Positions 36,190 to 47,653 of a stretch of DNA of 61,205 nucleotides are shown here, piece after piece. The stretch lies in assembly GCA_015179025.1 (NCBI GenBank), contig WHUX01000280.1, positions 1 to 61,205 on the forward strand. Reading direction: 5' to 3'. Position 1 is the stretch's first letter, and every line of letters starts with the position of its first letter. The stretch is from Terfezia claveryi (Eukaryota; Ascomycota; Pezizomycetes; Pezizales; Pezizaceae). The position numbers and the translations under genes were made by a program. A model generated the notes under the pieces. The model was not told the DNA's origin, did no database searches, and saw nothing but the letters and a program-made list of their open reading frames with translations.

Positions 36190-38694
36190 TATATGGTCCG
36201 AGTCAGTACTGACAAAGACATTCTAGATAAGGTACTGCTAGTACAGAAATGTGCTTCCAGGCTATCGCAAATGCCGAGTCTCTGGTTGAGTATGAGAAGG
36301 TTAGGTAGGTACATGCACAGAGCCAGTTCCGTCAAAAAGAACAGGCTGCTGGTGCGTAAAAGGAGGTTCCCAATACTCCTAAGACTGCCGAAAAGAAGTC
36401 TGAAAACCTCAAAGACTAAATTATTAAGCCAAAACAAAAGGCAAAAACCAAGCCTGATGCTAAGGCTAAATCAAAATCCGATACCCCTTCCAAGAAAGCC
36501 AAAGAGTCTGGCCAAGATAGGGTTACGTATGCTATGAGACAGGCTCGAAAGAAGGACGGAGAGTGCATCAAGTGTGGGGACAAAACTCACATGATGGGTG
36601 ACTGTTTAATCAGTTGGAAGGTTATGGATGAGACAAAGGCAAAGGGAAAGGGAAAAGGAAAGGAGGAAGCTAAGAAAGTGGCGACAGTTTCTGCAGAAGC
36701 GGCTGTAGCAATGCCACTTGAGGTTCAGTTTGGGCATATAGTGAGTGAGGAGAGTTGGATTATGGGGAGAATTTGGACTGTTAGGAATGTGGGCTATCTA
36801 GTACGTCGGGTCGGATAGTCAACAGGATTGGTTTTCTATTTATGTTATAAGGAATGGCATCTCTGTTGGCAGTTGGAAGGAGGAACATGAAGGGGAACCT
36901 ATGGATATTAACCCTGTTTTAATTAGTTCTGTTTCTCGCAATTTGTCTTCTTCTGCTATTTCTTCTCTTTCTTTATCAAATAAAAACGCAAAAAAAGGGA
37001 CAAAAAGAAAAGCTAATGATGAGGTGGCTCCTCATATTGGCACACTCGAAAAAAGACCACGAAAAGTGGCAGTGCTGGATATTTCATTGGATAGAATTAA
37101 GGATCTCTCTTTGGCAGGAAAATCAAGTGCGAAGTTATTGAAGTGTGAAGGACTGAAATTTCTTATCTCTGTTAAGTTATCTTGGATATACGGAGGAAAT
37201 AAATACGAAATTTCCATTAATGCTTTAGTTGATACTGGCGCAGAAGCCACGATTTTTGATTCTTCTTTCGTTGAACAGATGATGCTGTTTTGTGTTAAGA
37301 AGGAGAAAAGACTGAGATTAGAGAGCGCCGACGGCTCGATTCTCAAGAGGTCTGGTACAGTGCAGGTTCAGAACCTGCAGATGGAGGTCCCAGATGCAAG
37401 ATTGGGATGAAACAAAACTCTTGACCTGGTAACAGAGGTTGCGTGCCTTGAACCAGGTCTTCCACTCATTTTGGGGATGTATTGGATTAAAGCCAATTGT
37501 GATAAGCTATGGGTCACCACTCCTTATAGACTGGAGCTAAAAAGAGCATTGGAAATTGAGGAGGTTACAGATTTCGCTGACTTTGACGAAGTACTTGCAG
37601 AGACTCAATATGTCGGATTAATTGAAGTATGAGAATGGGATTATCAGAGGTTCACTAATGGAGACTTTCGCAAGGTTATGAAAATAACGGTGACTGAAAA
37701 TATCCATGAACTTGCTGATTGATTGCCAATACAGTACAGGGATTTTGTAAAAATCTTTGGAAAGGAGTTGCAATCTGCCCTTCACACGCACGGTCCACAA
37801 GACATGACAATTGAGTTAGAAGAAGGAAAGAGTCCCCCATCAGGAAAACTATACCCCCTCTCCCCTGATGAACTGGAGCTTCTCAAAGAATACCTAGATG
37901 AGATGCTCTGAACCAGCAAGATAAGACCGAGCAAAAGCAGTGCTGGCGCTCCCATATTCTTCGCCAAACAGCCAAATGGCAAGCTCAGAATAGTCGTAGA
38001 CTATAGAGGGCTCAATGCCATAACCAAAAAAGACAAGTATCCCCTACCACTTATGACTACCCTAATGGAACAAGTTGGTACTTCACAGGTTTTCTCCAAA
38101 CTCGATCTCAAACTCAGGTTTAACCTACTCAGAATAGCAGCTGGAGACGAGTGGAAAACAGCATTCAAGACAAGATATGGCTTATATGAATATACAGTTA
38201 TGCCTTTTGGACTAACTAATGTGCCATTTGTTTTCCAGCAACATGTTAACAATATTCTATCAGAACGAATTGACCAAGGAATAGTTGTATACATTGATGA
38301 TATCCTTATTTATACCCAAACAGAGGAAGAACATGTCGAACTCGTCCTTTAGGTGCTGCAGAAACTAACGGAGAATAACCTTTGTGTCAACATAGACAAG
38401 TGTATCTTTCATGTCCCAAAAGTCGAATTCGTGGGATTTAAAGTAGGTACAAAGGGGATACAAATGGGGCAGAAGAAAGTCGAGGACATCTTCGCCTGGC
38501 AGGCTCCTCGGAACGTCAAAGAAGTGCAGAGGTTTATTGCTTTTGCTAATTTCTATCGCCGGTTTATTCAAGGCTTTAGTAGTTTGGCTTTGCCAATTTA
38601 GATACTAACGTACAATGGAGTTCCCTGGAACTGGACACAGCAATGTCAACAGGCCTTCGATGAGTTAAAATATAGGTTCACTACTACTCCGATA
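36190..38694 (+). pseudogene. Gypsy-5 gag-pol remnant
   Basis: Gag resumes at VRVSTDKDILDKV and contains the clearest zinc knuckle of the family, CIKCGDKTHMMGDC (about 36561-36602, C-x2-C-x4-H-x4-C). Protease follows with ALVDTGAEATIFDSSF (about 37223-37270), then LILGMYWIK, where Asp has become Tyr. Reverse transcriptase has LDLKLRFN (Gly to Arg) and YIDD (38291-38302), with stops near 37630, 37721, 37909 (CGA to TGA) and 38351. The copy ends abruptly at 38694 within RNase H, where the element-2 terminus begins. Confidence 0.92.
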
Positions 38695-38900
38695 CATCAG
38701 CAGAAAAAATTCTGCATCAGGATGCACTTTCTACGTTTTCTCCGTCCTATGCGTCACAACAACCTTTTTACCTTCTTTGCATCCGATGCGCGTCCTGACA
38801 CAACTGCAGATACAAATCTGTGTCAGGACGTGTCAACTATTTTTATACCGTCCCATGCGTTACAATTTTCTACACCCCCACACATAGCCTCCTAACATTC
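38695..38900. repeat. Left terminus of element 2
   Basis: CATCAGCAGAAAAAATTCTG is followed by CATCAGGATGCAC, and by GTCCTGACAC...GTGTCAGGAC as an inverted pair (about 38792-38837). Several GCATC and GCGTC motifs recur. This is the probable transposase-binding end; the role is inferred. Confidence 0.6.
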
Positions 38901-39005
38901 GCCTGGCACCTGTTTTATATCCGACACTTCACATTCTTAGTGGCTCTTCCCCCAACTGTAGTCACAAGTTTATTATTTCCTAATCATAAATCATATTCCA
39001 CTTCT

Positions 39006-42000
39006 CTAATCATAAATTGTATTCCACGTCTCTAAGTCTATTCTATTATTTACCAACCAACTTTCCCCCAGCTCTAATGGTATCAAATGCGCAATCCCTT
39101 CTATTTGTGATATCTTAACCATAACCCCTTCCCCACTCATTGGCAATCCAACGCAAACCATCCCTTCTGTACCCTGCACAGCATTTCCCCCGATGCATTG
39201 AAGCAGATTCACATGCGCCAACCGGTGCACTATTCCTGCCATAGTTATTACTTTGAACAATGTATTGATTCGTCCTGGTATTCATCCATTCAGCGTCCCT
39301 ACTGGTGCCTCATCTAATGCACGCTGTCTACTTACCCATATCCAATCGTGTCTTTCCTTCCTGCAAAACTTCTCGGTGCATCTAGCATTATGCAAAATGA
39401 ACCCTTCTCCATTGAATTTTGGCACTGGAATTTGAAGCATCCCATATGAACGAATTTCCTGAACTAACAGCCCGGTAGGGTCAGAATCCATGCTTCTAAC
39501 TTCCTGCCTTAAAAACGCTTGCGTTGACAGCACTAGATCTGGTAAGCCGGTTACATGCTCCAGATCCTCAAGGCTGGGTATTAATCCCAACTCAATTTTC
39601 GCCCGCAACTTCAAGTAGACCTGTCCGACACCTGGCATCACATCTCCGTTTTGCCTAACCTGGTTCCATAAATTAAGTGTCAAGTCCTTCATAGCAAAAG
39701 TATGATCCCTCGTGTAGGTAGTAACTATTTGTGGTGTTGCATTAACCCTATTACTTCGACGGTAAGCATCCTTAAGGCCTTTATGCATGGTTTCACTGAT
39801 ATCTGTAGAATATTGAGCTAGAGCCCCAAACTTCAGAATCTGTTCGGCATAATGGGAAATTAAATGGACTTTTGGGAAATTGAAGTGCGCCCCTTCTTGT
39901 AAAATGTCATTCACCAATTCCCGACGGTGCAAGGTATTCTCTTGATGCATCCTAACCTTTTCCGATATTGTGAGGTCTTCAACCAACGATCCCGCTTTTT
40001 CCTTCAACAAATCCTTATGTGCTTCTGCAGTAGCCTTTCTTGTTTTCTTATCAGCACGGAACCTCAAGAACACAGCTTTAGTTTCATGAAACATACACAA
40101 ATATTCTTGTAAATAAGAAATTGTCTTATCCGTATGACTAGGATACTGAGTCATGAGATAGAAGTCAGTGATGCTACGTATGCAGCGAATTGCTCGATTG
40201 AACTCCTGTACCTGACCTCCGGTAGGCCGTGGTTGGTTGGCCTTCCGACGCAATGCCGCAGTAAATGTTCCAAGAATGACTTTACCAAAGTTCCGCATTT
40301 CCTTTCCTGACCATTATGAAACAACTCGGTATCCCTTGGTCGGAAATGAAAATCCAGGGTAGGGAGGCAACCGATGCCAGACATAGTCAAAGGCATTAAT
40401 CCGCTCATGGTATTCTAGAAAACCTTGAATCCAATCCATTAAATGATTTAACACTCCTAGGAGGATATTGTGCAAAACATCTGCTCGAACGAGCTCAGGC
40501 GGATTTATATTTGGGACTGACCACAAGGCGTTTTTAATGTTTTTAATGCCGTTTGCTTTCAAACTGATAGCGTCGGAATTGTTGTACGCTGCGGCATAAT
40601 TTTGATGTGAGTGAGCTGGATAACCACTTCCTGAATACTCACCAAGCTTCTCGACGGGGATTGTGCAAGAAGGGCAGTGGTTGTTTGCAATACCATGGAT
40701 TGTAGCATTTTCCATATGGTCAGCGAGCCAACAAAAGAGCTTAGGAAAGCATAAGCATACGTTCCCATCAGCATAAACCATCTCGTAGCCTTTCTGATAT
40801 CTCGAGTCAGATAGCGGTTTCAGCAAATGCGCCAAAACATCGTGTATGGTTTGTAACGCCTGAATTTCCTGCGTTTCTACCGAATACCCAGGTATTTTGT
40901 TGATTCGTTTCGGCCCAATCGGTAGCAGTGCAATTGGTATCCAGGCATGCATCGTATGTGTATTACGTATGGAGCTTCCAATATTGCCGATACTCATATA
41001 AACAGGCCATAACTTTTTGTCTCCAGAGAAATTCGTTAGGTGAGTTTCATCTGATGCTAGTAAAATCGGAACAAGTGTCATGCCTTCGGGTAGCAAAGCC
41101 TATCCATTTCAGTTAGTTGGATATCCGACATAGCACACAGAAATTGCTCACCTAAGTGTCTTCCCACCACTTTGCAGTATGGATTTCACTATATACTCTG
41201 TTCCCTTCATTGTCGTATTCTTCATCAGGAAAGAAAATAGTTTGTCTCTGGTGTCTCTAGAGACAGTATTGCCACTGGAGACAAGGTGTGTCTCCACGAT
41301 TGGCAGAATGTCTCCCAGTGTCTCCTGGAGACACTGGGAGACACTGGAAGACACATGGGAGACATTCAGGAGACACCTAGGAGACAAAAAAGACACAAAA
41401 GACACCAAAGACAACCCTGTCTCTTGGAGACACCACCTGGCGTCCTGATGCCACTTTTTTCTTGCTGATGTTGCTGCGGGCCCCAAGCTATCTCGCTGGC
41501 ATAAACCTTTTGGCGTAGAAGGTACTTCACTGCTGCAATAATATTCCGATAATAAAAGGCCACCCCCTTGAGTAATGGGTAGTTTACTGTTCCTGAGTGC
41601 CAGGAAGGTTCATTTGCCGCCGCGTCGATAAACTTATATATTGTATACGCTGACCGAAATTGAACCTCGTGCGTTGGATTGAGGCCTTTCAAGAGGTTAT
41701 CTTTGAAAAACTGGTCAATCTTTGACTGTGAGGTCTTTGTAGAATTGAAGAAGCGTGCCAGTCGATAATCAATTGAGGTGTGGAATGGAGCAAACAAATT
41801 GAAGTTTCGGTCTTCCTCCGGAAATACATGTTGACGTATTGGGTTGCCTGCAAGTGGATAGGTGATTGCATGCTGACTTCCCTCGTCGGATTTTGGTTCA
41901 ACACAAAAAGTTCGAGCCTCCCTATCAGATCCCTCGCTATGGCATGAATCAGAGTAGTAATCAACATCGGCAGATATAATATCGGTGAAATTGACTTCGT

Positions 42001-42202
42001 CTATATCATAATCTAAATCAACAGTATCTCTGGTGTTGGAGAACCGATGCTTTCAAGACGGTGGCAGTGGCCCATTAAGATCCTTCACGTTTTTTTCAGG
42101 ATGAACCTTCGCCAGATGATTTGAATATGCTCCAGCTGAAGTATAAAATCGTGGGCACCATTGGCATAGGGTTTTGTATCTGTTTATTTTGAAACGTCAC
42201 GG
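39006..42202 (-). pseudogene. Plavaka-type transposase of element 2, interrupted by a MITE
   Basis: Reading from the right, a C2H2 zinc finger comes first (42166-42098; C-x2-C-x12-H-x4-H in CQWCPRFYTSAGAYSNHLAKVH). It is followed by an acidic stretch, FAPFHTSIDYRLARFF (about 41795), a MITE at 41223-41470, RVYSEIHTAKWWED, an intron at 41100-41151 (52 nt, CTAAC branch), then LVPILLASDETHLTNFSGDK and MSIGNIG, CWLADHMENATIHG with CPSC, and ADVLHNILLGVLNHLMDW. The last third (40298-39006) aligns with element 1 to the end, WLVNNRIDLETWN. Stops fall at 42055-42053, 41154-41152, 40316-40314 (TAA) and 39284-39282 (TGA where GR is expected). The true start codon is unresolved. Confidence 0.85.
41223..41470. 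mobile_element. 248-bp MITE related to element 1, inside the element-2 transposase
   Basis: The left end, CATCAGGAAAGAAAATAGTT, matches the element-1 left end with two mismatches in the first 18 bases. The right end, GGCGTCCTGATGCCACTTTT then TTTCTTGCTGATG, matches the element-1 right end in layout. The body is packed with GTCTCC/GGAGAC motifs, as in the element-1 subterminal arrays. TT flanks both sides (41221-41222, 41471-41472). Removing the MITE and one TT rejoins GPQ to QEYDNEGNRVY exactly in frame. It has no coding capacity. Confidence 0.88.
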
Positions 42203-42678
42203 AGGTTGTAAAATGTTGTAAGAGACAGATTTTGTGGTGTAATATTTTCATTAACAGAATCTCAGGGAATAAGCTTCATAAGCGCCCAGGCTCCGATCGC
42301 ACTAAATAAGGGATTTTATCCGACATGATGCGTTGGATTTTGCCAAGACCGACTGCGCACAATACCCTTGGCCTCACCCCCCTTCCTAATCTTCTTTCAA
42401 CTTACTTTCTTTCTTCTACCCCACACCAAATACATAACCTTCGCATCCTTCCTTACTTCCCTCTACCATGGAGACTGCCCTCTATTTTTGGAGTCGGGAG
42501 AGCCCTTACCTTCATCTTGTTGCGTCTAAATTCAACGCCGCGATCAGCCAACTGAAGCCACTGCGATCACACTGGCAAGAACAACAAGATGAGGCTGGGG
42601 TGCTTCCTATCCTTAGTTAAGGTCCTATCTATTTTACATAAGTTCCGACTTCACTGGTTGGAACACTCTCGTAGTTTA

Positions 42679-43591
42679 TTATGTTTGCTTTCTCCCTTTA
42701 ATAAAACTACAATTTCTAACCTGAACAAAAGAATCACTTCCTGTATGAACCCTGATATTGACTCTTCCATCCCCCAAATCATCAATCCTTTCCTGCCTCA
42801 TCCTTCCCCTCTGACTACGTTTCCGTAGACGTTCGCGACGGGCATGCCGTTGTCTTATCCGCTGCCTTAGATTTGACTTTGCGGATAGTGGAGGCGCTAG
42901 ATTTGGAGGAGCCTCCGGAGTTAGGGGAGGGATTGGGGTTGGTGGAGGCATGGGAGGGGGTGGAAATAGGACTGCAAGTGGCATATTTTCTTGGTTCTCT
43001 AATTCATTGCTAGTTATAGATAACCCTAGATAATCCGACTCCAAACGTTTCTTTGCTCACTTACCATGTGGTGATGGTGACGTGGGTGGTACTTCCATAT
43101 CCTCCTCCATATCCTCCTCCATATCCTCAATATCGGTGGTTAATTCTGATAGGGCACTTGGGGGAGGAGCTATCCGCTTACACCGGCTTCGTATTCTATA
43201 TAATGTCTTCGTTGGGTCTTCATTAATACTAAAAAAATATTAGCTAGGACTAAGACTCTCGCTCCAATTATGGGAGGGCTCTCGCTACAATTATGGGAGG
43301 GCTCTCACTCAAATGGGAGGGCTCTCACTCCAATGGGAGGACTCTCACTCTAATGGGAGGGCTCTCACTCCAAAGGGGTCTCCTAAGGGGGGCTCTCAAC
43401 CAAAGGGGGGCTTTCTCAACCAAAGGGGGGCTTTCTCGACCAAATGAGGGCTTTCTCAACTAAAGGGGGGCTTTTTCAACCAAAGGGAGTTTCTTTGCTA
43501 AGCTAAGTAGGACATACCTATTTGTACTATCTTTTGGAGATAGTTCTGGTGGTGGGAACATCAGTTTCTGGCGAGGTTGACGTGAAGGCAT
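42679..43591 (-). CDS. Gene X of element 2: ~185-aa acidic/Pro/Arg-rich protein, three exons
   Basis: This is an unrecognised protein that appears intact. Exon 1 is 43591-43518 (MPSRQPRQKLMFPPPELSPK), exon 2 is 43228-43065 and exon 3 is 42998-42679. The introns are 43517-43229 (289 nt, GTATGT...TTTTTTTAG, holding tandem repeats) and 43064-42999 (66 nt, GTAAGT...AATTAG). The joined frame is 558 nt including the stop. The protein has an acidic repeat (DMEED three times), a Pro-rich segment (FPPPPMPPP) and a strongly basic block (RQRIRQRHARRERLRKR) that could bind nucleic acid or act as a nuclear signal. It lies upstream of the transposase on the same strand; element 1 has no obvious counterpart. 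The splice pattern is inferred. Confidence 0.55.
43250..43500. repeat. Tandem repeats within intron 1 of gene X
   Basis: On the + strand, six or so units of about 20-28 bp based on ATGGGAGGGCTCTCACTCCA are followed by about five units of ~22 bp based on CAACCAAAGGGGGGCTTTCT. The two arrays adjoin near 43385. They explain the unusual length of the intron. Confidence 0.85.
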
Positions 43592-46048
43592 AATGATAGT
43601 AGTGGCAGAATAGCTAATAATCAATAATAGCAATTAATGTATTGCAGATGTTGAGGTTTATATGTATTAAGAGATTTGGGGGAGGGGAGCAAATCAAACC
43701 CGTGTTAGTGCTATGGTCTCAATATGTACGGCTGCTAGTCTCATACCCAATTGGGAAGGAATTGATGTGAGTGGCATATACCACTAAGTATTACAAAGAT
43801 CTACGAGACAACAGCATATTTGCAGCGCACTTAGATTCCAACTTAAGTGGTCGGATGACTTCTGTATCAGGGGCTTGATACAGTGGCTCTAAATAAGTTA
43901 TTAATATTTAGTGCTATCACATACATATGCAATGTTCTAGGTCTTTCTAACTTAGGAAATTTACTAGAAGGGGTACAAGCTGCTTTCCAAACAGGCTTAG
44001 ATTTGGGATAGCGCTACCAAATAACTCGACCCAACCTCGTAAGTTGGAATCTGCGTGTATTGCATACTTTCCATTGTGCCGTGGTTATTTGTATTTCGCT
44101 ATTGTTGTCATGGGGGCCTATTGACTGATAGTGCTCTTGCGACTATTAGGACGGCCGTAATTTCCTGCCGCAATGATATCTATTCCGCAATACAGAATAT
44201 CAATCCTATAGCAGTAAAGTTTAGTCCAACGATAGTTCCTCACAACGGATCTTATTTCACAACACAAAATAAATCCTATATCGCTTTAAACGTAAAGTTA
44301 ACTCAAGACTTAGAACTTTGTAGGCTTCGTGTACTCAAGGTGCTCTTGCTTTCGAATACTCGCTGGTGGTAGAATGAATTCAACCGGAACTACTTGAACT
44401 ATTTATATCCCGCGGTGTTCGTAGATATTCTTATGATAAAAATATTTTATAAAACGCGGGCCTACCTGTCACCTTGGAATTTCTTCCTAAGTGTTATGCC
44501 ATCCACACCTTTGTTAATGCAGTTGCTATCTGCACTCGTTGTCACAGGTTACTAACCCGAACGTAGAGAATATTCCCATATCTGCATGTTATATGTACTT
44601 CGCTTATAGCTCGCTTATCCATTAAAGAATTCTTATCCGAGACAACTAAATTCAATTTCAGATACGTTACCAATCCCGATACTATCGAATTACCATCCGA
44701 CAATATCCGAAGGCATCTAATTATGTTTCCGGCAATATTCACTTAATAGTGTCTAGTGTCCATTGAAAATAATTTTCAACTGCACATAACTCTATGAATA
44801 GAGAACCGTGGGTCACAAGTAGATTACCATTAGAAAGGTATCAACGCATAGAAGATTATAGAATCTTAGTTTATCGCGATACCCAAATTATTCACGAAGT
44901 TATTACCAATAATAAGTAAACCTCCTCGTGGACCTATATACCATATTAAAAGTCTAATATCTCCATGAGTTTAACTCCGATCATAAAAGGATTGCAGAAA
45001 TGGAATCAGGACGAAGAGTAGGCCTAGATAGAACCTTGAAACATTAAATTCGGAGAACTTTATGTTTTGGCCCTACCTTTGGCCTCTGTCCTGGGCGCAC
45101 TCCCTTATAGTGTCACCGGACGCACTTTGGTCTAAAGTGCGCCCTCGGTCCTTCATTTTTTTAGTTATTTTTACCGAATTATTTTCCTGCAGTTCAGGGT
45201 AATAATTCAATATTCAGGGTAACGCCAAGACTTCAGGGTAACAGCTAATATAGCTAGCATATATATGCATATAGTCAGCATATTAATCTGATATAACAAT
45301 TGAACCGTTAATCGGATTCTTATGAAACTTAAACCGTAGCTCCCTCAAGGGTCTATGGACGTTCCATAAGGGTCTTAACCATCTAGGATGATTATAAACT
45401 ATCCGAGGTTCATACTGTTTCATATACTTAACTCTTATAGATAAGTATTAGAAACATTTGCACCACACTGCTAAGAGTGTACCTAGAGTTCATATAGATT
45501 CTAGGGTCGTTCTATAAGGGCCCAAGTACCTTTGGTAGGGCTGAATGTCACCCCGTGACAATTGTGCCTGTCACAACAATATCCACACACATAACAGAAA
45601 GTATGTAGTACACTCAGATTCCAACTTATAAGGTTGGAGGGCTTTTGAAAGTCGTTTACATAGAGCTAGATATTAACACAAAGGCCATAGTCTTATGCAG
45701 GCATAGATGGCTATGTGGATTGCCGACCGCTTGAAGCAAACATGTCCAATAATTAATATAAAGGTCATGGCCTTATGAGGCCATACAGAACTGGAGTGAC
45801 TGGCCATGTTGATTGCCGACCAAGCAAACATGGCCTACTCTTATGTCCAACTTCGTAGAGTCCATAAATACCCCCATAGATCTGTGAATCAATTATTCTC
45901 AGCAGCTATTCACAATACCTCCCCCATCATCACAATACCTTCCCGCCATCACAACTTTCCATTTGAATAACACCTAAATACATAATGTAAGTATCTCTAA
46001 AGCATAGTTTCCAACGGGGTATCTAAATTTCCAACGTAGTTCGTCCAA
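43592..46048. promoter_or_regulatory. Divergent promoter region of element 2, with a solo LTR inserted
   Basis: Without the LTR this is about 1 kb separating gene X (leftward) from gene B (rightward). An imperfect inverted repeat of ~42 bp (44029-44071 against 45597-45637; core AAGTTGGAATCTG) flanks a ~70-bp spacer into which the LTR went. A related direct copy, AGATTCCAACTTAAG, is near 43831. On the right side a ~90-bp segment holding GATTGCCGACC and AGCAAACATG is duplicated (about 45680-45750 and 45755-45835). CATAAATA near 45862 could be the gene-B TATA box. No ORF is supported here. Confidence 0.45.
44106..45560 (-). repeat. Solo gypsy LTR, minus strand, in element 2
   Basis: A full-length LTR on the minus strand is flanked by the duplication ATTGT at 44101-44105 and 45561-45565. 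It has no internal gypsy sequence. It is a later arrival within element 2. Confidence 0.94.
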
Positions 46049-47324
46049 ATGCCATCTGCAGCGCAAGAAGTTAGCCAAGCAAAGGCACTATTGGGATGGG
46101 GGGAGAATGATCCCCGGTACTCAAACTGGAGGAATGGGGTCAAGGGGTGGGCACGAACAGAGGGGATAACGGGGAAATGGCAGGCCGGGAATGCCCTCTG
46201 GGGTCAATTCAAAACCTACGCCCAGCAGGAGACTGGGCTCCCTGCATCTGGAATTGCGCTCATCCAAAATGGGGCAGCACCAATCAAAAGAGCAGCCGAG
46301 ACTGCTCTTGACAAGATTTTGCAAGATGTCCTTAAAAAGGCAAGAGACACAGAGCGCGGGCACGCATTAGTACAAGTAGCAAACCTAGCTGCGAATGCTC
46401 CAGATGTCCAGTTTGGGGGGGGGCCAATGCAGGGGGGGTGGCCAATGCACCGGAGCGGAATGCAGACCAGAACGTTGAGGAGGGTTTCGAAAGCCTGTGA
46501 TGTTATTCCTCATTGATCCAACCCAGGGAGCTGAGGTACAAGACGCAAATGGCCAATATAAGTGGGATGAAGCACCAAGCAACTGTGTTGCAATTCTGAA
46601 GTTAGCATCCCTTTTGGAGATTGTGGATAAGATTCGGGAAAGGATCCCAGCTGGGAGAAAAGTGCGGGCTGTCTACAGAGCACTAGACAACCCCAACCCA
46701 CCCAATACAATCCCTCCCGCCATGCGTCTGCAAACCGACGAGGAGGTGCAGGTATTTTTGGAGCTAAGCTCCTCCAAACCAATTAGGATACAAGTTATTC
46801 TGTATAGGGATCCGGCTTTGGAGCCTGTGGTGGCAGACAGCCCACCCCCCGATGATGGTGCATACTTTGCAGCTGACTTCCTGGATGCAGCTGAGGAGTA
46901 CATGGACCCTGCCGAGGATTCCGACTCATTGAGTCGAAATCTTGCCGGCTTTGCCAAACGTACCTTCCCGCAGACAATGGAAGCATTTGAGGAGCGGAAG
47001 CTAAAGCTCCGCAAGCGAATTAAGAGGCAGCAGAGGGCTTTGCGTCAGATGAAGCAGAAGCAGAGGGAAAGGTTCCCAGCTGAGGAAATTTATGATTCAG
47101 ATTCTCTAGCATGGAACATCATGCAAGAACTGGATCCCCAGCCACAAAATGGCAGGGAAATGCTCCTAGCAAGGGGACCGATCGCTGCAGGTGCTTCAGC
47201 GGTGGCACGAGCTAGAGCCGGACAAGATCCGGGAGCTCCGCCAGCTGCACGCAGGGCGAGAGAACAAGCCATGCACGAGGTAGGAGTAAATGTGGCCAAT
47301 TTAGCCTGGATGGATCTGATCTAA
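46049..47324 (+). pseudogene. Gene B of element 2, probably frameshifted in a G run
   Basis: The N-terminal ORF (46049-46516) begins [18 protein letters not shown] and has blocks matching gene B of element 1: [50 protein letters not shown] second, overlapping frame (46497-47324) supplies the C-terminal half, with [17 protein letters not shown] (compare TSIRIHIKTPE), an acidic patch and a Lys/Arg-rich helix ([21 protein letters not shown]). The frames meet soon after a run of ten G near 46413-46423, so a length change in that run is a simple explanation; an unrecognised intron is the alternative. Function is unknown. Confidence 0.6.
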
Positions 47325-47379
47325 GGACGGTATGCGTTAGAAGGAGAGGGTCTGTGTCGGAGGACTGTTCGTTTTTTTT

Positions 47380-47560
47380 TTTTTTTTTTAGGTGATCTGT
47401 GTTCGTTGTTTTTTTCTCCTTTTTTTTTGTCTAGTTATCTGTGTTCGTTGTTTTTTTCTCCTTTTTTTTGTCTAGGTGATCTGTGTTCATTGTTTTTTTT
47501 TCCTTTTTTTTTTTTTTTGGGAGGGGGGGTGGATTTTTAAATTTTTTTTGGAGGGGGATT
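47380..47560 (+). repeat. T-rich minisatellite between genes B and A of element 2
   Basis: Three to four units of about 47 bp begin GTGATCTGTGTTCGTTGTTT, followed by T runs and GTCTAG, then G-rich sequence. It separates the gene-B stop (47324) from the gene-A start (47654). Confidence 0.8.
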
Positions 47561-47653
47561 TAATTAGCAAGTTGTATGCTCAAAGAAATGGATTAGATCT
47601 TTACGTTGGAATATTTCTATACAAACCTCCTGCGCAAGTCTTTTTCATCTGCA

